Origin: Kribbella sp. VKM Ac-2568
GTDB taxonomy: Bacteria > Actinomycetota > Actinomycetes > Propionibacteriales > Kribbellaceae
Assembly: GCF_004345365.1 (NCBI RefSeq)
Contig: NZ_SLVF01000015.1
Coordinates: 124,001 to 188,000, forward strand
Direction of reading: 5' to 3'
DNA length: 64,000 bases
The position numbers and the translations under genes are program-made. Below are positions 8,594 to 19,200 of the stretch, one piece after another. Under the pieces are notes generated by a model. That model was not told where the DNA came from. It saw only the letters and a list, made by a program, of their open reading frames with translations, and did no database searches. Numbering within the stretch: the first letter of the stretch is position 1; each line of letters starts with the position of its first letter.

Positions 8594-8660
8594 CGGAATC
8601 AGCCGGTACGACGTGGTCGACGTCCGGAATCAGTCGGTACGACGCGGTGGACGCCGGAAT
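8594..8660. repeat. 31-bp tandem repeat, two and a half copies
   Basis: CGGAATCAGCCGGTACGACG at 8594 recurs at 8625 with few changes, and its first 8 bases (CGGAATC, then G) start again at 8655, giving a period of 30-31 bp. It lies in the 280-bp gap between the small membrane gene and the aceE terminator, where I see no gene. Confidence 0.6.
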
Positions 8661-8800
8661 CGAGGGGTCAGCCGTTCACGGCGGCGATGCCAGGTGGTCG
8701 CCGGCGACATACGGCGCGAGCGCCATCACGGCGAGGCTGATCATCAACCCGCACGGATGCCCGGAGAAGGTCTCTCCGCGACAACGAGCCGTCAAAGTGA

Positions 8801-8835
8801 AGGGGCACCACCGAAAACCTCTCGGTGGTGCCCCT
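8801..8835 (-). terminator. Terminator downstream of aceE
   Basis: A perfect 14-bp stem, AGGGGCACCACCGA (8801-8814) with TCGGTGGTGCCCCT (8822-8835), loop of 7. It sits 19 bp beyond the aceE stop. The core GGGGCACCACCG is the same as in the terminator at 54233-54268. Confidence 0.8.
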
Positions 8836-8853
8836 CGGCGGGTCCGGCGGAGC

Positions 8854-11625
8854 TCAGGCGCCGGCGCCTTCCTGCTTGACTCCGGCGACCGCGGTCGGGT
8901 CATCGATACGGTACTTGCGGGCGGCCTCGGCAGCCACCTCGCGCTTCACGTCACCGCGCTTGGCCAGGATCTCCAGGGCCGCGACGACGATCGACTCGGC
9001 GTCCACGTGGAAGTGGCGCCGGGCGGCGGCCCGGGTGTCTGCCAGGCCCCAGCCGTCGGTACCGAGCGAGGTGTAGTCGTTCGGGACCCAGCGGGAGATC
9101 TGGTCCTGCACGGAGCGCATGAAGTCGCTGACCGCGACGACCGGGCCCTTGGTGTCCTTGAGCTGCTCGGTGATGAACGGCACCCGCTCGTCCTCGTCCG
9201 GGTGGAGCAGGTTGTGCTCCTCCGCGGCGACGGCTTCGCGACGCAGCTCGTTCCACGAGGTCACCGACCAGATGTCGGCGGCGACCGAGTACTCCTCGGC
9301 CAGGATCTCCTGGGCCTTGCGGACCCACGGCAGCGCGACGCCGGACGCGAGCAGCTGCACCCGCGGTACGTCGTCGCCCTCGGCCGTCGGGTACTCGCTG
9401 AAGCGGTACATGCCCTTCAGCAGGGCCGCCACGTCGAGGTTCTCCGGCTCGGCCGGCTGCGGGACCGGCTCGTTGTAGACCGTGAGGTAATAGAAGACGT
9501 CCTCACCGAACGGCTTGCTCTCGTCCAGGCCGTACCCGTACATCCGGCGCAGGCCGTCCTTGACGATGTGGGCCACCTCGTACGCGAAGCCCGGGTCGTA
9601 ATGCACCGCGGCCGGGTTCGACGAGGCAAGCAGCGGGGAGTGCCCGTCGGCGTGCTGCAGACCCTCACCGGTCAGGGTGGTCCGGCCGGCGGTGGCGCCG
9701 ACCAGGAAGCCCCGGCCGAGCTGGTCGCCGAGCGCCCAGAGCTGGTCGCCGGTCCGCTGGAACCCGAACATCGAGTAGAAGATGTAGAACGGGATCATCG
9801 GCTCGCCGTGCGTCGCGTACGCCGTACCGGCGGCGATCATCGATCCCATCGCGCCGGCCTCGCTGATGCCCTCGTGCAGCAGCTGGCCCTGCTCGGACTC
9901 CTTGTAGGCGAGCAGCAGCGCGCGGTCGACCGACTCGTACGTCTGCCCGTGCGGCGAGTAGATCTTGGCCGTCGGGAACATCGAGTCCATGCCGAAGGTC
10001 CGGTACTCGTCCGGCGCGATCGGCACGATCCGGTGCCCGATCTCCGGGTCCTTCATCAGGTCGCGGAAGAGCCGGACCAGCGCCATCGTGGTGGCCACGG
10101 GGGTCTTCTCGTTGCCCTTGCTGAGCGGCTTGTAGACGGCGTCACCAGGAAGCTTCAGCGTCTTCGGCCGGACCCGGCGCTCGGGCAGGAAGCCGCCGAG
10201 CTGCTGGCGGCGCTCCATCATGTACTGGTACTCCGGCGAGTCGGTGCCGGGGTGGAAGTACGGCGGGTTGTACGCGTCCTCGAGGTCCTTGTCCTCGATC
10301 GGCAGGTAGAGCCGGTCGCGGAACGCCTTCAGGTCGTCCGACGTGAGCTTCTTCATCTGGTGGGTCGCGTTGCGGCCCTCCAGCGCCTCGATCGTCCAGC
10401 CCTTGATCGTCTGGGCCAGGATCACCGTCGGCTGGCCGACGTGCTCGGTCGCGCTCTTGAACGCCGCGTAGACCTTGCGGTAGTCGTGACCGCCGCGGGG
10501 CAGCTTGCGCAGGTCCTCGTCGGACAGGTTGCGGACCATCGCCTGGAGCCGCTGGTCACCGCCGAAGAAGTTGTTCCGGATGTACTCGCCGGACTCGACG
10601 GAGTACGTCTGGAACTGGCCGTCCGGGGTGGTGTTCATCTTGTTCACCAGGGCGCCGTCGTGGTCCTGCGCGAGCAGCGCGTCCCACTCCCGGCCCCAGA
10701 TCACCTTGATGACGTTCCAGCCGGCGCCGCGGAAGTACGCCTCGAGCTCCTGGATCACCTTGCCGTTGCCGCGGACGGGACCGTCCAGCTGCTGCAGGTT
10801 GCAGTTGATCACGAAGGTGAGGTTGTCCAGCTCCTCGCGGGCGGCCAGGCCGATCGCGCCGAGCGACTCCGGCTCGCCCATCTCGCCGTCACCGAGGAAC
10901 GCCCAGACGTGCTGCTCGCTGGTGTCCTTGATGCCGCGGTGGTGCAGGTACCGGTTGAAGCGCGCCTGGTAGATCGAGTCCAGCGCCGCTAGCCCCATGG
11001 AGACCGTCGGGTACTCCCAGAAGTCCGGCATCAGCCGGGGGTGCGGGTACGACGACAGGCCCTGGTGCGGGCCGCGGGAGACCTCCTGGCGGAACCCGTC
11101 CAGCTGGTCCGAGGACAGCCGGCCCTCGAGGAAGGCGCGGGCGTACATACCGGGGGAGGCGTGACCCTGGATGAAGATCTGGTCGCCACCGCCCGGGTGG
11201 TCCTTGCCCCGGAAGAAGTGGTTGAAGCCGACCTCGTACAGGCTGGCGGCCGACTGGTAGGTGGCGATGTGGCCGCCGACCTCCAGGCCCTTGCGGTTGG
11301 CCTTGCTCACCATCACGGCGGCGTTCCACCGGATGAAGGCGCGGATCCGCCGCTCGATGTGCTCGTCGCCGGGGAACCACGGCTCGCGCTCGGGCGGGAT
11401 CGAGTTGATGTAGTCCGTGCTCCGCAGCGCGGGCACACCCACCTGTCGCTCCCGGGCCCGCTCGATCAGCTTGAGCATCAGGTAGCGCGCTCGCGCCTTG
11501 CCGCGTTCGTCCAGCACGGCGTCGAGCGACTCGACCCATTCCCGAGTCTCGTCGGGGTCGATGTCGGGGAGCTGGGTGGGCATCCCCTCGGTGATGATGG
11601 CTGGTGGTTCGTGTCCGGAAGCCAC
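8854..11625 (-). CDS. aceE: Pyruvate dehydrogenase E1 component, homodimeric type
   Basis: A 923-residue, full-length AceE. It decarboxylates pyruvate with thiamine diphosphate and hands the acetyl unit to E2 lipoyl groups in the pyruvate dehydrogenase complex. Visible signatures: STDYINSIPPEREPWFPGDE near the N-terminus, HIATYQSAASLYEVGFNHFF, the cofactor fold GDGEMGEPESLG followed by NLTFVINCNLQQLDGPVRGN, and EGISEAGAMGSMIAAGTAYA in the transketolase middle domain. ATG 11625 is used; an internal ATG at 11583 (MPTQLPDIDP) is a possible alternative. It stands alone, divergent from the DUF3052 gene, with a strong terminator after it. Confidence 0.97.
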   Translation of the reverse strand: MASGHEPPAIITEGMPTQLPDIDPDETREWVESLDAVLDERGKARARYLMLKLIERARERQVGVPALRSTDYINSIPPEREPWFPGDEHIERRIRAFIRWNAAVMVSKANRKGLEVGGHIATYQSAASLYEVGFNHFFRGKDHPGGGDQIFIQGHASPGMYARAFLEGRLSSDQLDGFRQEVSRGPHQGLSSYPHPRLMPDFWEYPTVSMGLAALDSIYQARFNRYLHHRGIKDTSEQHVWAFLGDGEMGEPESLGAIGLAAREELDNLTFVINCNLQQLDGPVRGNGKVIQELEAYFRGAGWNVIKVIWGREWDALLAQDHDGALVNKMNTTPDGQFQTYSVESGEYIRNNFFGGDQRLQAMVRNLSDEDLRKLPRGGHDYRKVYAAFKSATEHVGQPTVILAQTIKGWTIEALEGRNATHQMKKLTSDDLKAFRDRLYLPIEDKDLEDAYNPPYFHPGTDSPEYQYMMERRQQLGGFLPERRVRPKTLKLPGDAVYKPLSKGNEKTPVATTMALVRLFRDLMKDPEIGHRIVPIAPDEYRTFGMDSMFPTAKIYSPHGQTYESVDRALLLAYKESEQGQLLHEGISEAGAMGSMIAAGTAYATHGEPMIPFYIFYSMFGFQRTGDQLWALGDQLGRGFLVGATAGRTTLTGEGLQHADGHSPLLASSNPAAVHYDPGFAYEVAHIVKDGLRRMYGYGLDESKPFGEDVFYYLTVYNEPVPQPAEPENLDVAALLKGMYRFSEYPTAEGDDVPRVQLLASGVALPWVRKAQEILAEEYSVAADIWSVTSWNELRREAVAAEEHNLLHPDEDERVPFITEQLKDTKGPVVAVSDFMRSVQDQISRWVPNDYTSLGTDGWGLADTRAAARRHFHVDAESIVVAALEILAKRGDVKREVAAEAARKYRIDDPTAVAGVKQEGAGA

Positions 11626-11883
11626 GGTGTCCTGCCGTTCTGTCTAGTCGGTCCTACTTCTTGCAATCCTGTCACCTGACCGGAATGCGTTCTACTTCGC
11701 ATCCACAACCTGCCCGGATCGGGCTTGAACCGCCGGTTCCCACCGGACACGGATAGTGTCCGACATGCGGATACCGGACACGCGGGAGAACCCTCGTGCA
11801 TACTTGCGCGACGCGGTAGGCCACGATGGACTACTGCTACTGACGCCTACCCCCGGGCAAGCGGGGACGACGGAGGAGGACAC

Positions 11884-12330
11884 GTGAGCGCGACCGCGGA
11901 CCACGCGGACGGCAAGAGTGGCGAGCCGAACATGGCGAGCCGCCTCGGCTTAGAGAGCGGCACGGTCGTGCAGGAGCTCGGCTACGACGACGACTGTGAC
12001 GATGCCTTCCGCGACGCCATCATGGAACTCACCGGGGAGGAGTTCGTCGGTGACGACATGGACGACGTCGTCGACGTGGTGCTGCTCTGGTTCCGTGACG
12101 ACGACGGGGATCTGGTGGACGCCCTGTTCGAGACCCTGACCGATCTGAAGACCGGCGGGATCGTCTGGCTGATGACCCCGAAGGTCGGACGCGAGGGCTA
12201 TGTCGACGCCAGCGACATCGCCGAGGCGACCGAGACTGCCGGCCTGTCGACGACCAGCAGCCTGACCCCGACCGAGAACTGGTCGGCGACCAAGCTGGTG
12301 ATGCCGAAGTCCCCGCGGGTCAGGAAGTGA
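11884..12330 (+). CDS. DUF3052 family protein
   Basis: A 148-residue acidic protein of the actinobacterial DUF3052 family. GTG 11884 is chosen because of the strong GGAGGAGG ribosome site just before it. The body reads MASRLGLESGTVVQELGYDD, then the Asp-rich DAIMELTGEEFVGDDMDDVV, then GGIVWLMTPKVGREGYVDAS and the typical ending TENWSATKLVMPKSPRVRK. The family's function is not established; it commonly lies beside a peroxiredoxin gene, as here (7 bp gap). Likely co-transcribed with that gene. Confidence 0.88.
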   Translation: MSATADHADGKSGEPNMASRLGLESGTVVQELGYDDDCDDAFRDAIMELTGEEFVGDDMDDVVDVVLLWFRDDDGDLVDALFETLTDLKTGGIVWLMTPKVGREGYVDASDIAEATETAGLSTTSSLTPTENWSATKLVMPKSPRVRK

Positions 12331-12337
12331 CTCCGCG

Positions 12338-12814
12338 GTGACCGCTGCCGTCCCCCCGGTCGGTAGCGAGGCACCGGACTTCATCGCGCGGAACCAGCAC
12401 GGCGAGCAGATCCGGCTCTCGGACTTCCGGGGCCGGCGCGACGTGGTGCTGGTGTTCTACCCGTACGCCTTCAGCCGGGTCTGCACGAGCGAGCTCGGCG
12501 CGCTCCGCGACCGGCCGGACCTGCTCGCCGGCGCGGAGTTCCTGGCGATCTCGTGCGACCCGATGTTCACGCTGCGCGCGTACGCCGAGTCGGAGCGGCT
12601 GGAATTCGGCCTGCTGAGCGATTTCTGGCCGCACGGGGCCACCGCTTCGGCGTACGGGGTGTTCGACGCGGACCGGGGGTGTGCGGGGCGTGGCACGTTC
12701 GTCGTGGACCGGGCGGGCGTGATCCGCTGGTCTGTGGTGAACCCGTTCACCGAGTCCCGCGATCCGGACGACTATGCCGAGGCCCTGGCGAGCTTGCGCC
12801 GGGATCTCGGATAG
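12338..12814 (+). CDS. Peroxiredoxin, AhpE-like
   Basis: A 158-residue thioredoxin-fold peroxidase reducing hydroperoxides in the cytoplasm. The peroxidatic cysteine is in FYPYAFSRVCTSELGALRD, the AhpE-type variant of the usual PxxxTxxC motif (Ser replaces Thr). A second cysteine in DRGCAGRGTFVVD lies near the C-terminal third, so resolving chemistry may differ from one-Cys AhpE. The start is GTG 12338, 7 bp after the DUF3052 stop, implying one operon. tRNA-Val follows 30 bp downstream on the same strand. Confidence 0.88.
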   Translation: MTAAVPPVGSEAPDFIARNQHGEQIRLSDFRGRRDVVLVFYPYAFSRVCTSELGALRDRPDLLAGAEFLAISCDPMFTLRAYAESERLEFGLLSDFWPHGATASAYGVFDADRGCAGRGTFVVDRAGVIRWSVVNPFTESRDPDDYAEALASLRRDLG

Positions 12815-12844
12815 ACTCTGGCGCTCCGCCTACGGGGCGGACCA

Positions 12845-12916
12845 GGGTGCTTAGCTCAGCGGTAGAGCGCTTCCCTTACAAGGAAGATGTCGGGGGTTCG
12901 ATCCCCTCAGCACCCA
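12845..12916 (+). tRNA. tRNA-Val (anticodon TAC)
   Basis: Cloverleaf checked by hand: acceptor GGGTGCT (12845-12851) pairs with AGCACCC (12909-12915), the anticodon stem is CTTCC/GGAAG around loop CTTACAA with anticodon TAC, and the T arm GGGGG-TTCGATC-CCCTC. Discriminator A at 12916; CCA is not encoded. The following 348 bp up to the synthase start hold no gene I can support. Confidence 0.96.
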
Positions 12917-13264
12917 CACCTCGGACCTCTTCGCCGCCACCGATTTTCACTCTCCGCGACCCGCCGATTTTCTTTACAGTCGGCTGCCGGAACTGCCTCG
13001 GCCACGTCTCATTTCGACTGGTAGGGTTCACGCTCGTCGGATCACACGATGACGCACCGGGGCCGATCGGTCACGGCGTCACCGGATCCGGTGCAACGGG
13101 GCCTGTTCTGTCGGTGTGAGAGCGAGACGGGTATGCCCTGAACCCGGCTCCGTCCAGTTGGGGAGGCACGTGTCCGTGGGTCGCCGACTGGCTGGCGAAT
13201 CTGCCGTCCCGGCCGTTTCGCGTCAGCCTGCCCGGGTTGCTGCCTCGGCTGCGATCGTCGCGGG

Positions 13265-16200
13265 GTGGGTGCGATGAGGAACGGTGTGGACCGGCCGGCG
13301 ATCGGCACCGGCCCGGCGTTGATGATCCCCGCGGGCTACCCGCGTGATCTGCCGAGCGCACTGCTGCGGGCCGCCCGCGACTTCGGCACCTCCGGCGTGG
13401 TCGAGATCGGCCCGGACGGCCGCGAGACGCGCCTCGACTTCCCGACGCTCCTTGAGCTTGCCGCCCGGATCCTGGCCGGCCTGCGCGCCAACGGAGTACG
13501 GGCCGGTGACCCGGCGGTGGTGCACTGCACCGAGCCGGTCGGGTTCTTCGCCGCGTTCTGGGCCTGCACGCTGGGCGGCATCCGCCCGCTGCTGATGGCG
13601 CCCGCGCCCGAGGGCGACACCACCGAGGAAGGTCGCGAGCGGCTCCGCAAGGTGACGGACCTGCTCGGCTGGACCGTGCTGATCGGGCGGCCCTCGGACC
13701 TGCCGAACGACCTCGGCCTGCCGGTGCTCGACCCGGACGCTCTCGCCGGGCACGAGCCGACCTCTGAGTTCCACCGGCCGGCGGCGGACGACGTCGCAGT
13801 ACTGATGATGACGTCCGGCACCACCACCGGTACGCCGAAGATCATCCAGTTGACCCATCGGGGTCTGGTGGAGTTCGCGGCCGGTACTCCGGCGATGCTC
13901 CCGGTGCGGCCTGGTCAGACGACGCTCAACTGGCTGCCGCTGGACCAGAGCGGCGCGTTCCTGCTGTACCACCTGCTGCCGGTCTTCACGGGCTGCACGA
14001 ACATCCACGTGGCCACCGAGTGGGTGCTCGCGAACCCGCTGCGCTGGCTCGACCTGATGGACCAGCACCGGGTGAACCACTCGTGGTCGCCGAACTTCGG
14101 CTACCGGCTCGCGGCCGCCGCCATCGCGGGGGAGCCCGACCGGCACTGGGACCTCTCCGCGCTGCGGAGCCTGGTCAGCGGTGGCGAGCAGATCACCGTG
14201 CCCGTGATGAGCGAGTTTCTCCGGCTGACGAACCGCTTCGGCGTCGTACCGGAGACGTTCGTCGCCGCCTGGGGGATGACCGAGACCGTGACCGGGATCA
14301 CGTTCGCCCGGCCCGGGTTGACGCCGAACGTGCACCGGGTCCGGATTCCCCCGACCGGGGTGGTGGAGTGGGTCGACCAGCGGACTCCCGCCAGCGGGAA
14401 GGTCGCCGTCGCTCGGCCAGGGAAGACCCGGGCCGATGCGCCCGGCATACTGAGTCTGGTGTCGGTCGGTGCGCCTGCGCCGGGAGCCACCGTACGGATC
14501 GTGGGACCCAACGGCGCCGTACAGCCGGAAGGTCGGATCGGGCAACTGCAGATCGCGTCCGCGCGGGTGACCCCTGGGTATCTGGGGAATCCTGAGGCGG
14601 ATCGGGCCGCCTTCCCGGCGGGGAACTGGCCGGCGCGGAAGTGGTTGTCGACTGGCGACCAGGGGTTCATCTCGGGTGGTCAGGTGGTCATCACCGGCCG
14701 GGACAGCGACCGCTTGATCGTGAACGGCCAGAACTACTACGCCCACGACATCGAGGCGATCGCGGCGACCGCCCCGGGGGCTGTGGCAGGTCTGGTCGCT
14801 GTCTGTGGAGTAGCCGACCTCGAGTCGGGCACCGATCGCCTGGTTCTCTTCTACGCCCTCGACCCGGCTGACTCTGGTCCTGTTGCCGCGACCACGGAGG
14901 CAATCCGGGCTGTCGTTCTCGATCGCCTGGGTTTCGACGCGCAGGTGGTCGCAGTACCGCGTCGGCACTTCCCGACGACTCCGGGCGGCAAGATCCTCCG
15001 CCCGCTCCTCAAGCAACGCTGGCTGGACTGCACGCTCGAGACCGCCCCAGGCCCGTACAACTCCCCGTATGGCGAACCCGTACGCCCGGGCGCCACCCCG
15101 ATCCCCGACACCTTCGACGAGGACCCCAGCGAGCGAACCACCGAACTCCCGGTGATCCGCCTGGCCTGGCGCCGCAGCATCACCGACTCCATCCCCCATC
15201 CCCCCGAACGCCCCACCTTGGGCGCCAACCGCCACCCTGATCCCCTCACGGATCCCGAGGCCGAGCTCGCCCCCGACGTCGATCCAGACGCCACGGCGAT
15301 CCCCGTCGAGACGCCGAGCTCTGCCGAGGCCACCCCCGCCGAGGCAGCCCTCAGCGAGGCAACCTCCGAGTCGACCCTCGTCGAGGCAACCTCCGAGGCG
15401 CCAGTTGAGGCAACCTCCAGCGAGGCAACCTCCGAGGTCGCTGAGGCACCGACCTCCGCAGACACGACAATCTCACCGGACGCTTCGACCGCCGCAGCTC
15501 CACTGACCGGCGACGCACCAGCGACCGCAGACGAGCAGGCTCCCAGCGACACTGACGCTGTCGACGCGGGGGAGACGGCCCCATCCGCGGGCGACGCCCC
15601 TGACGGCACCTTCTTCAACAGCTCCGCCTTCGCCACGCAGCATCCCTCCTCTTCCGCCACCGATCGCCCCGCCTTTACAACCCACCCAGCTCAGCCCGCG
15701 AGCCCGGAGCCCGCACCCGGCGACGCAGTACCGGACCCTGCAGCCGCGAGGCCAGCGCCGGCCGAGACCGCCGCCCAGACGCCCGCTATGGCGAATGCTG
15801 AAGCGGACCCAACTGCAGCCCCAGTGCCCGCCTCTGCAGCGGCCGTCACCGCGCTTGAGGAGGCCGGCGAGGACGGAGGCACCCAAGCCGAGGACGATGC
15901 CGCCCCGGAGGCTGCAGCGGATACGGCCCTGGATGCTGCCGCAGACGCTGAGCAGGCACCTGCCGCGAGCGCCGAGGCTGACCGAGCCTCGAACTCGCAG
16001 GCCGACGCCCCGAGCGCAGACGCTGCCGCGGAGGCCGAGTCAGCGGCAACCGACGCGAAGCCGGACGAGCCTGCGACCCCGCAGGACGACACCGCCACCG
16101 AAGCGCCCGCCACAACCCCTGAGCTCACCACAGAGCCCGCCACCACAGAGCCCGCCACCACCGCAGAGCTCGTCGACACCGCGGACCAGGGCGCGGAGCC

Positions 16201-19200
16201 GGATTCCGCCGAGGTAGATCTTGCCGCGGAGCTCGAGCAGTCGCCCGTCACCGCGAGCAACGCCGGCGGGGACGCGGTCCCGGAGGCGGCAGCCGCCAAG
16301 TCAGAGCCTGCCGAGAGCGTCGACGAGACACCCGAGACTGCCACCGCGGGTACGGACGAGGTTGTGGAGTCGTCTGCGGAGGCTTCCACAGCTGGCGTCA
16401 GGGAGGCTGCCGAACCGGCGCCCATTGACGCCGAAGGACTTGCGGCACCCGCACCAGACGCTGTGCTCGCGGAGTCATCAGACACCGCCGACGCTGATGC
16501 TGCAGACGTCGCAGGCGCGGAGGCTGCAGACGTCGCTGGCGCGGAGGCTGCAGACGTCGCTGGCGCGGAGCTGTCAGACGGTACGGTCCTGGAGGCAGCG
16601 GAGGCGGAGGCTGAGGCTCCTGCAGAGCCCGCTCCCGCGGGATCTGGCGCGGCTGTTGAGCGGACGGTTGGTGCCGCGGGCGGCGTTGCCGAGGCTGCAA
16701 CGGCCGACGAGCCAGCTGGCGCGGGTGAACAGGCGGATGAGGTTGCGGCGCCGGAGGCCGGCATCGCGACCCCGGAGGTTGACGCCGCCGCGGAGGTTGG
16801 CGAGGGCACCGGACTGGCGGCTGCTGAGGCGGCCTCGAATTCGGGCGAAGACGTGCAGTCGGCACTCGTGCAGGCCGACGCCGATGACGCCGAGGACGTG
16901 GAGTCGGCGCTCGTCAACGCCGACGCCGATGGCGCCGAGGAAGGTGCGGCGTCGGAAGTTGACGCGGCTGCCGCGGAGGGCGCTGAGGGTGTGGAGCAGA
17001 CGGCTGACACCGCTGGTGCCGAGTCGGGCGAGCTGGTCGGGCCGCAGCCGGATGCTCCGGGTGCCGAGGCTTCTGATGCTGTCGCGTCAGTGGCGGCGCA
17101 GGTGGAGGCGGCCGAGCTTGACGTGTCGGCATCAGACGCCGTAGACGCGGAGGCTGCTGAGGCTGGGGCAACGGAGTCGGACGCCGTGGAGGTGGAGGCT
17201 GCTGAGGCTGGGGTTGCGGAGCCAGATTCCGAGGCGGCGCGTGCGGACATGGCAGACGCCGGGGCGCAGGTGTCAGATGCTGCGGTCGCGGAGTCTGACG
17301 AAGGTGCCGAGCTGACGGCTGATGGCGAGGGCGCGGATGTTGCAGAATCCGCCGAAGGTGCGGCTGCGCAGGCTGATGATGATGCGGTGTCGGACCCGGA
17401 GGCCGCTCCTGCGGATGTGCGGGCTGGCGAGGTTGTGCTGCCCGAGGTAGCGGACGCTCCTGCGGAGGCGGAGGGTGTTGCTGCCGCGGGTGGCAAGCCG
17501 GCGGTTGCTCGGGCGGTGCTGGAGGCGGCTGACCTTCGGGTTGTGGAGGGGGCCGGCGCCGAGGGGAGTGCTCCGGGCGCGGACCTGCGTGAAGTGGGTG
17601 AGAAGCCTGCCGCCAAGGGAGAGAAGAAGGGTGGGAAAGCGGCCAAGGGGGCTGTGGCGGAGCCGGTGGCTGTGGTGGGCCTGGCTGCCAGGTTCCCGGG
17701 GGCTGGGTCGTTGGAGGAGTTCTGGGACAACCTGGTGGGTGGGGTTGAGAGTCTTCGCCGGTTCGAGGCCGAGGAGCTCGCCGGTGGGGACCAGGCGTTC
17801 GGGGACGAGGAGCTTGTCGCGGTCAGTGGGGCTTTGGATGACGTGGAGTCGTTCGATGCCGCGTTCTTCGGGCTGAGTGACCGGGAGGCGGAGCTGACGG
17901 ATCCGGCGCAGCGGCTGTTCCTCGAGGTTTGCCAACACGCGCTAGAGCACGGCGGGTACGCCGGTGCCAGCGGCCGGATCGGCGTGTTCGCCGGGTCCGG
18001 GATGAACCTCTACACCCAGCAGAACCAGCCGCCGGATTCCCTCGCAACCCGTGTCGCTTACCGCCTCGGATTGACCGGCCCGGCGATCGGAGTACAGGCG
18101 GCCTGGTCGTCTTCGTTGGTGGCGGTTCACCTTGCCTGCCAGGCGTTGCGGAGTGGGGACGCGGATCTCGCGCTGGCGGGAGCAGCCGCAGTACATGTGC
18201 CTCAGGCAACGGGTTATCACGCGAGTCCGGAGTCGATCCTGTCGCCGAGCGGGCATGTCCGGGCGTTCGACGCCGAGGCGGACGGCACGGTCGGCGGGAA
18301 CGGCGTCGCGGCGGTGCTGCTGAAGCGGCTCGACCAGGCGGTGGCCGACGGCGACACCGTGTACGCCGTGATCAAGGGCTCCGCCGTCACCAACGGCACC
18401 GCAGCCGACAGCGAGCCGGGCCAGCAAGGCCAGGTCGAGCTGATCGAGCGTGCGCTGGAGCAGGCAGGTGTGCCGGCCGAATCGCTGAGCTACATCGAGG
18501 CCAACGCGACCGGCACGGCCGCGGACGACTCGGCCGAGTTCCGCGCGCTCGCCACGGCTCTGCGCCGGCATACGGACAAGGTCGGGTTCTGCACGATCGG
18601 TTCGGTCAAGCCCAACATCGGGCACCTCGACAGCGCCGCGGGCATGGCCGGTCTGATCAAGACCGTGCTGATGTTGCAGCACCGCACGCTTGTCCCGACG
18701 ATCAACTACCGCAAGCCCAACCCCGCGCTCCCACTGGCCGGCAGCCCGTTCGTAATCGGTACCGAGGTTCGCGACTGGGAAGCCGGTACGCCGTTGCGCG
18801 CCGGCGTCAGCGCACTCGACGCCGGGGGCACCATTGCGCACGTCATCCTGGAGGAGCCGCCGCGGCAGATTCGGCGCGGCGACGACGGCCCGGTGGTACT
18901 GCCCATCTCGGCGCCCGAGCCGCACGCCCTCGCCGAACTGGCCGAGCTGTTCCGCGCCGACCTCGAGCACGGCACCGGCCACCGCCTGATCGACCTCGCC
19001 GGTACTGCGGCGATCGGTCGCCCGGCGCATCGTCATCGCCTCGCCGTCGCGGGTTCCTCCGAGAACGAGTTGGCCGAGGCCCTCGCCACTGCTCTCGCGG
19101 TGGAGGTGCCTCGCGGCGGACCCGGTCCGCTCGGATTCGCCTTCACCGGTCAGGGCGCGGCTCGCCGGGGGATGGCCGCAGGTCTCGCCTCCCGGTTCCC

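Noticed and set aside
8443..10992. 849-residue frame opposite aceE
   Set aside because: Antisense shadow; AceE is full length with cofactor motifs on the minus strand.
13223..15235. Long minus-strand frame opposite the acid-ligase domain
   Set aside because: Arg-rich shadow without motifs; the plus-strand ligase is intact.
15180..17657. A hidden carrier protein between the acid ligase and KS
   Set aside because: I read the whole stretch and found no GxDS/GxHS motif and no hydrophobic helices.
15691..17730. Ser/Ala-rich 679-residue frame opposite the acidic linker
   Set aside because: It is the mirror of a codon-biased GAG/GCC repeat region; no start context and no domain.
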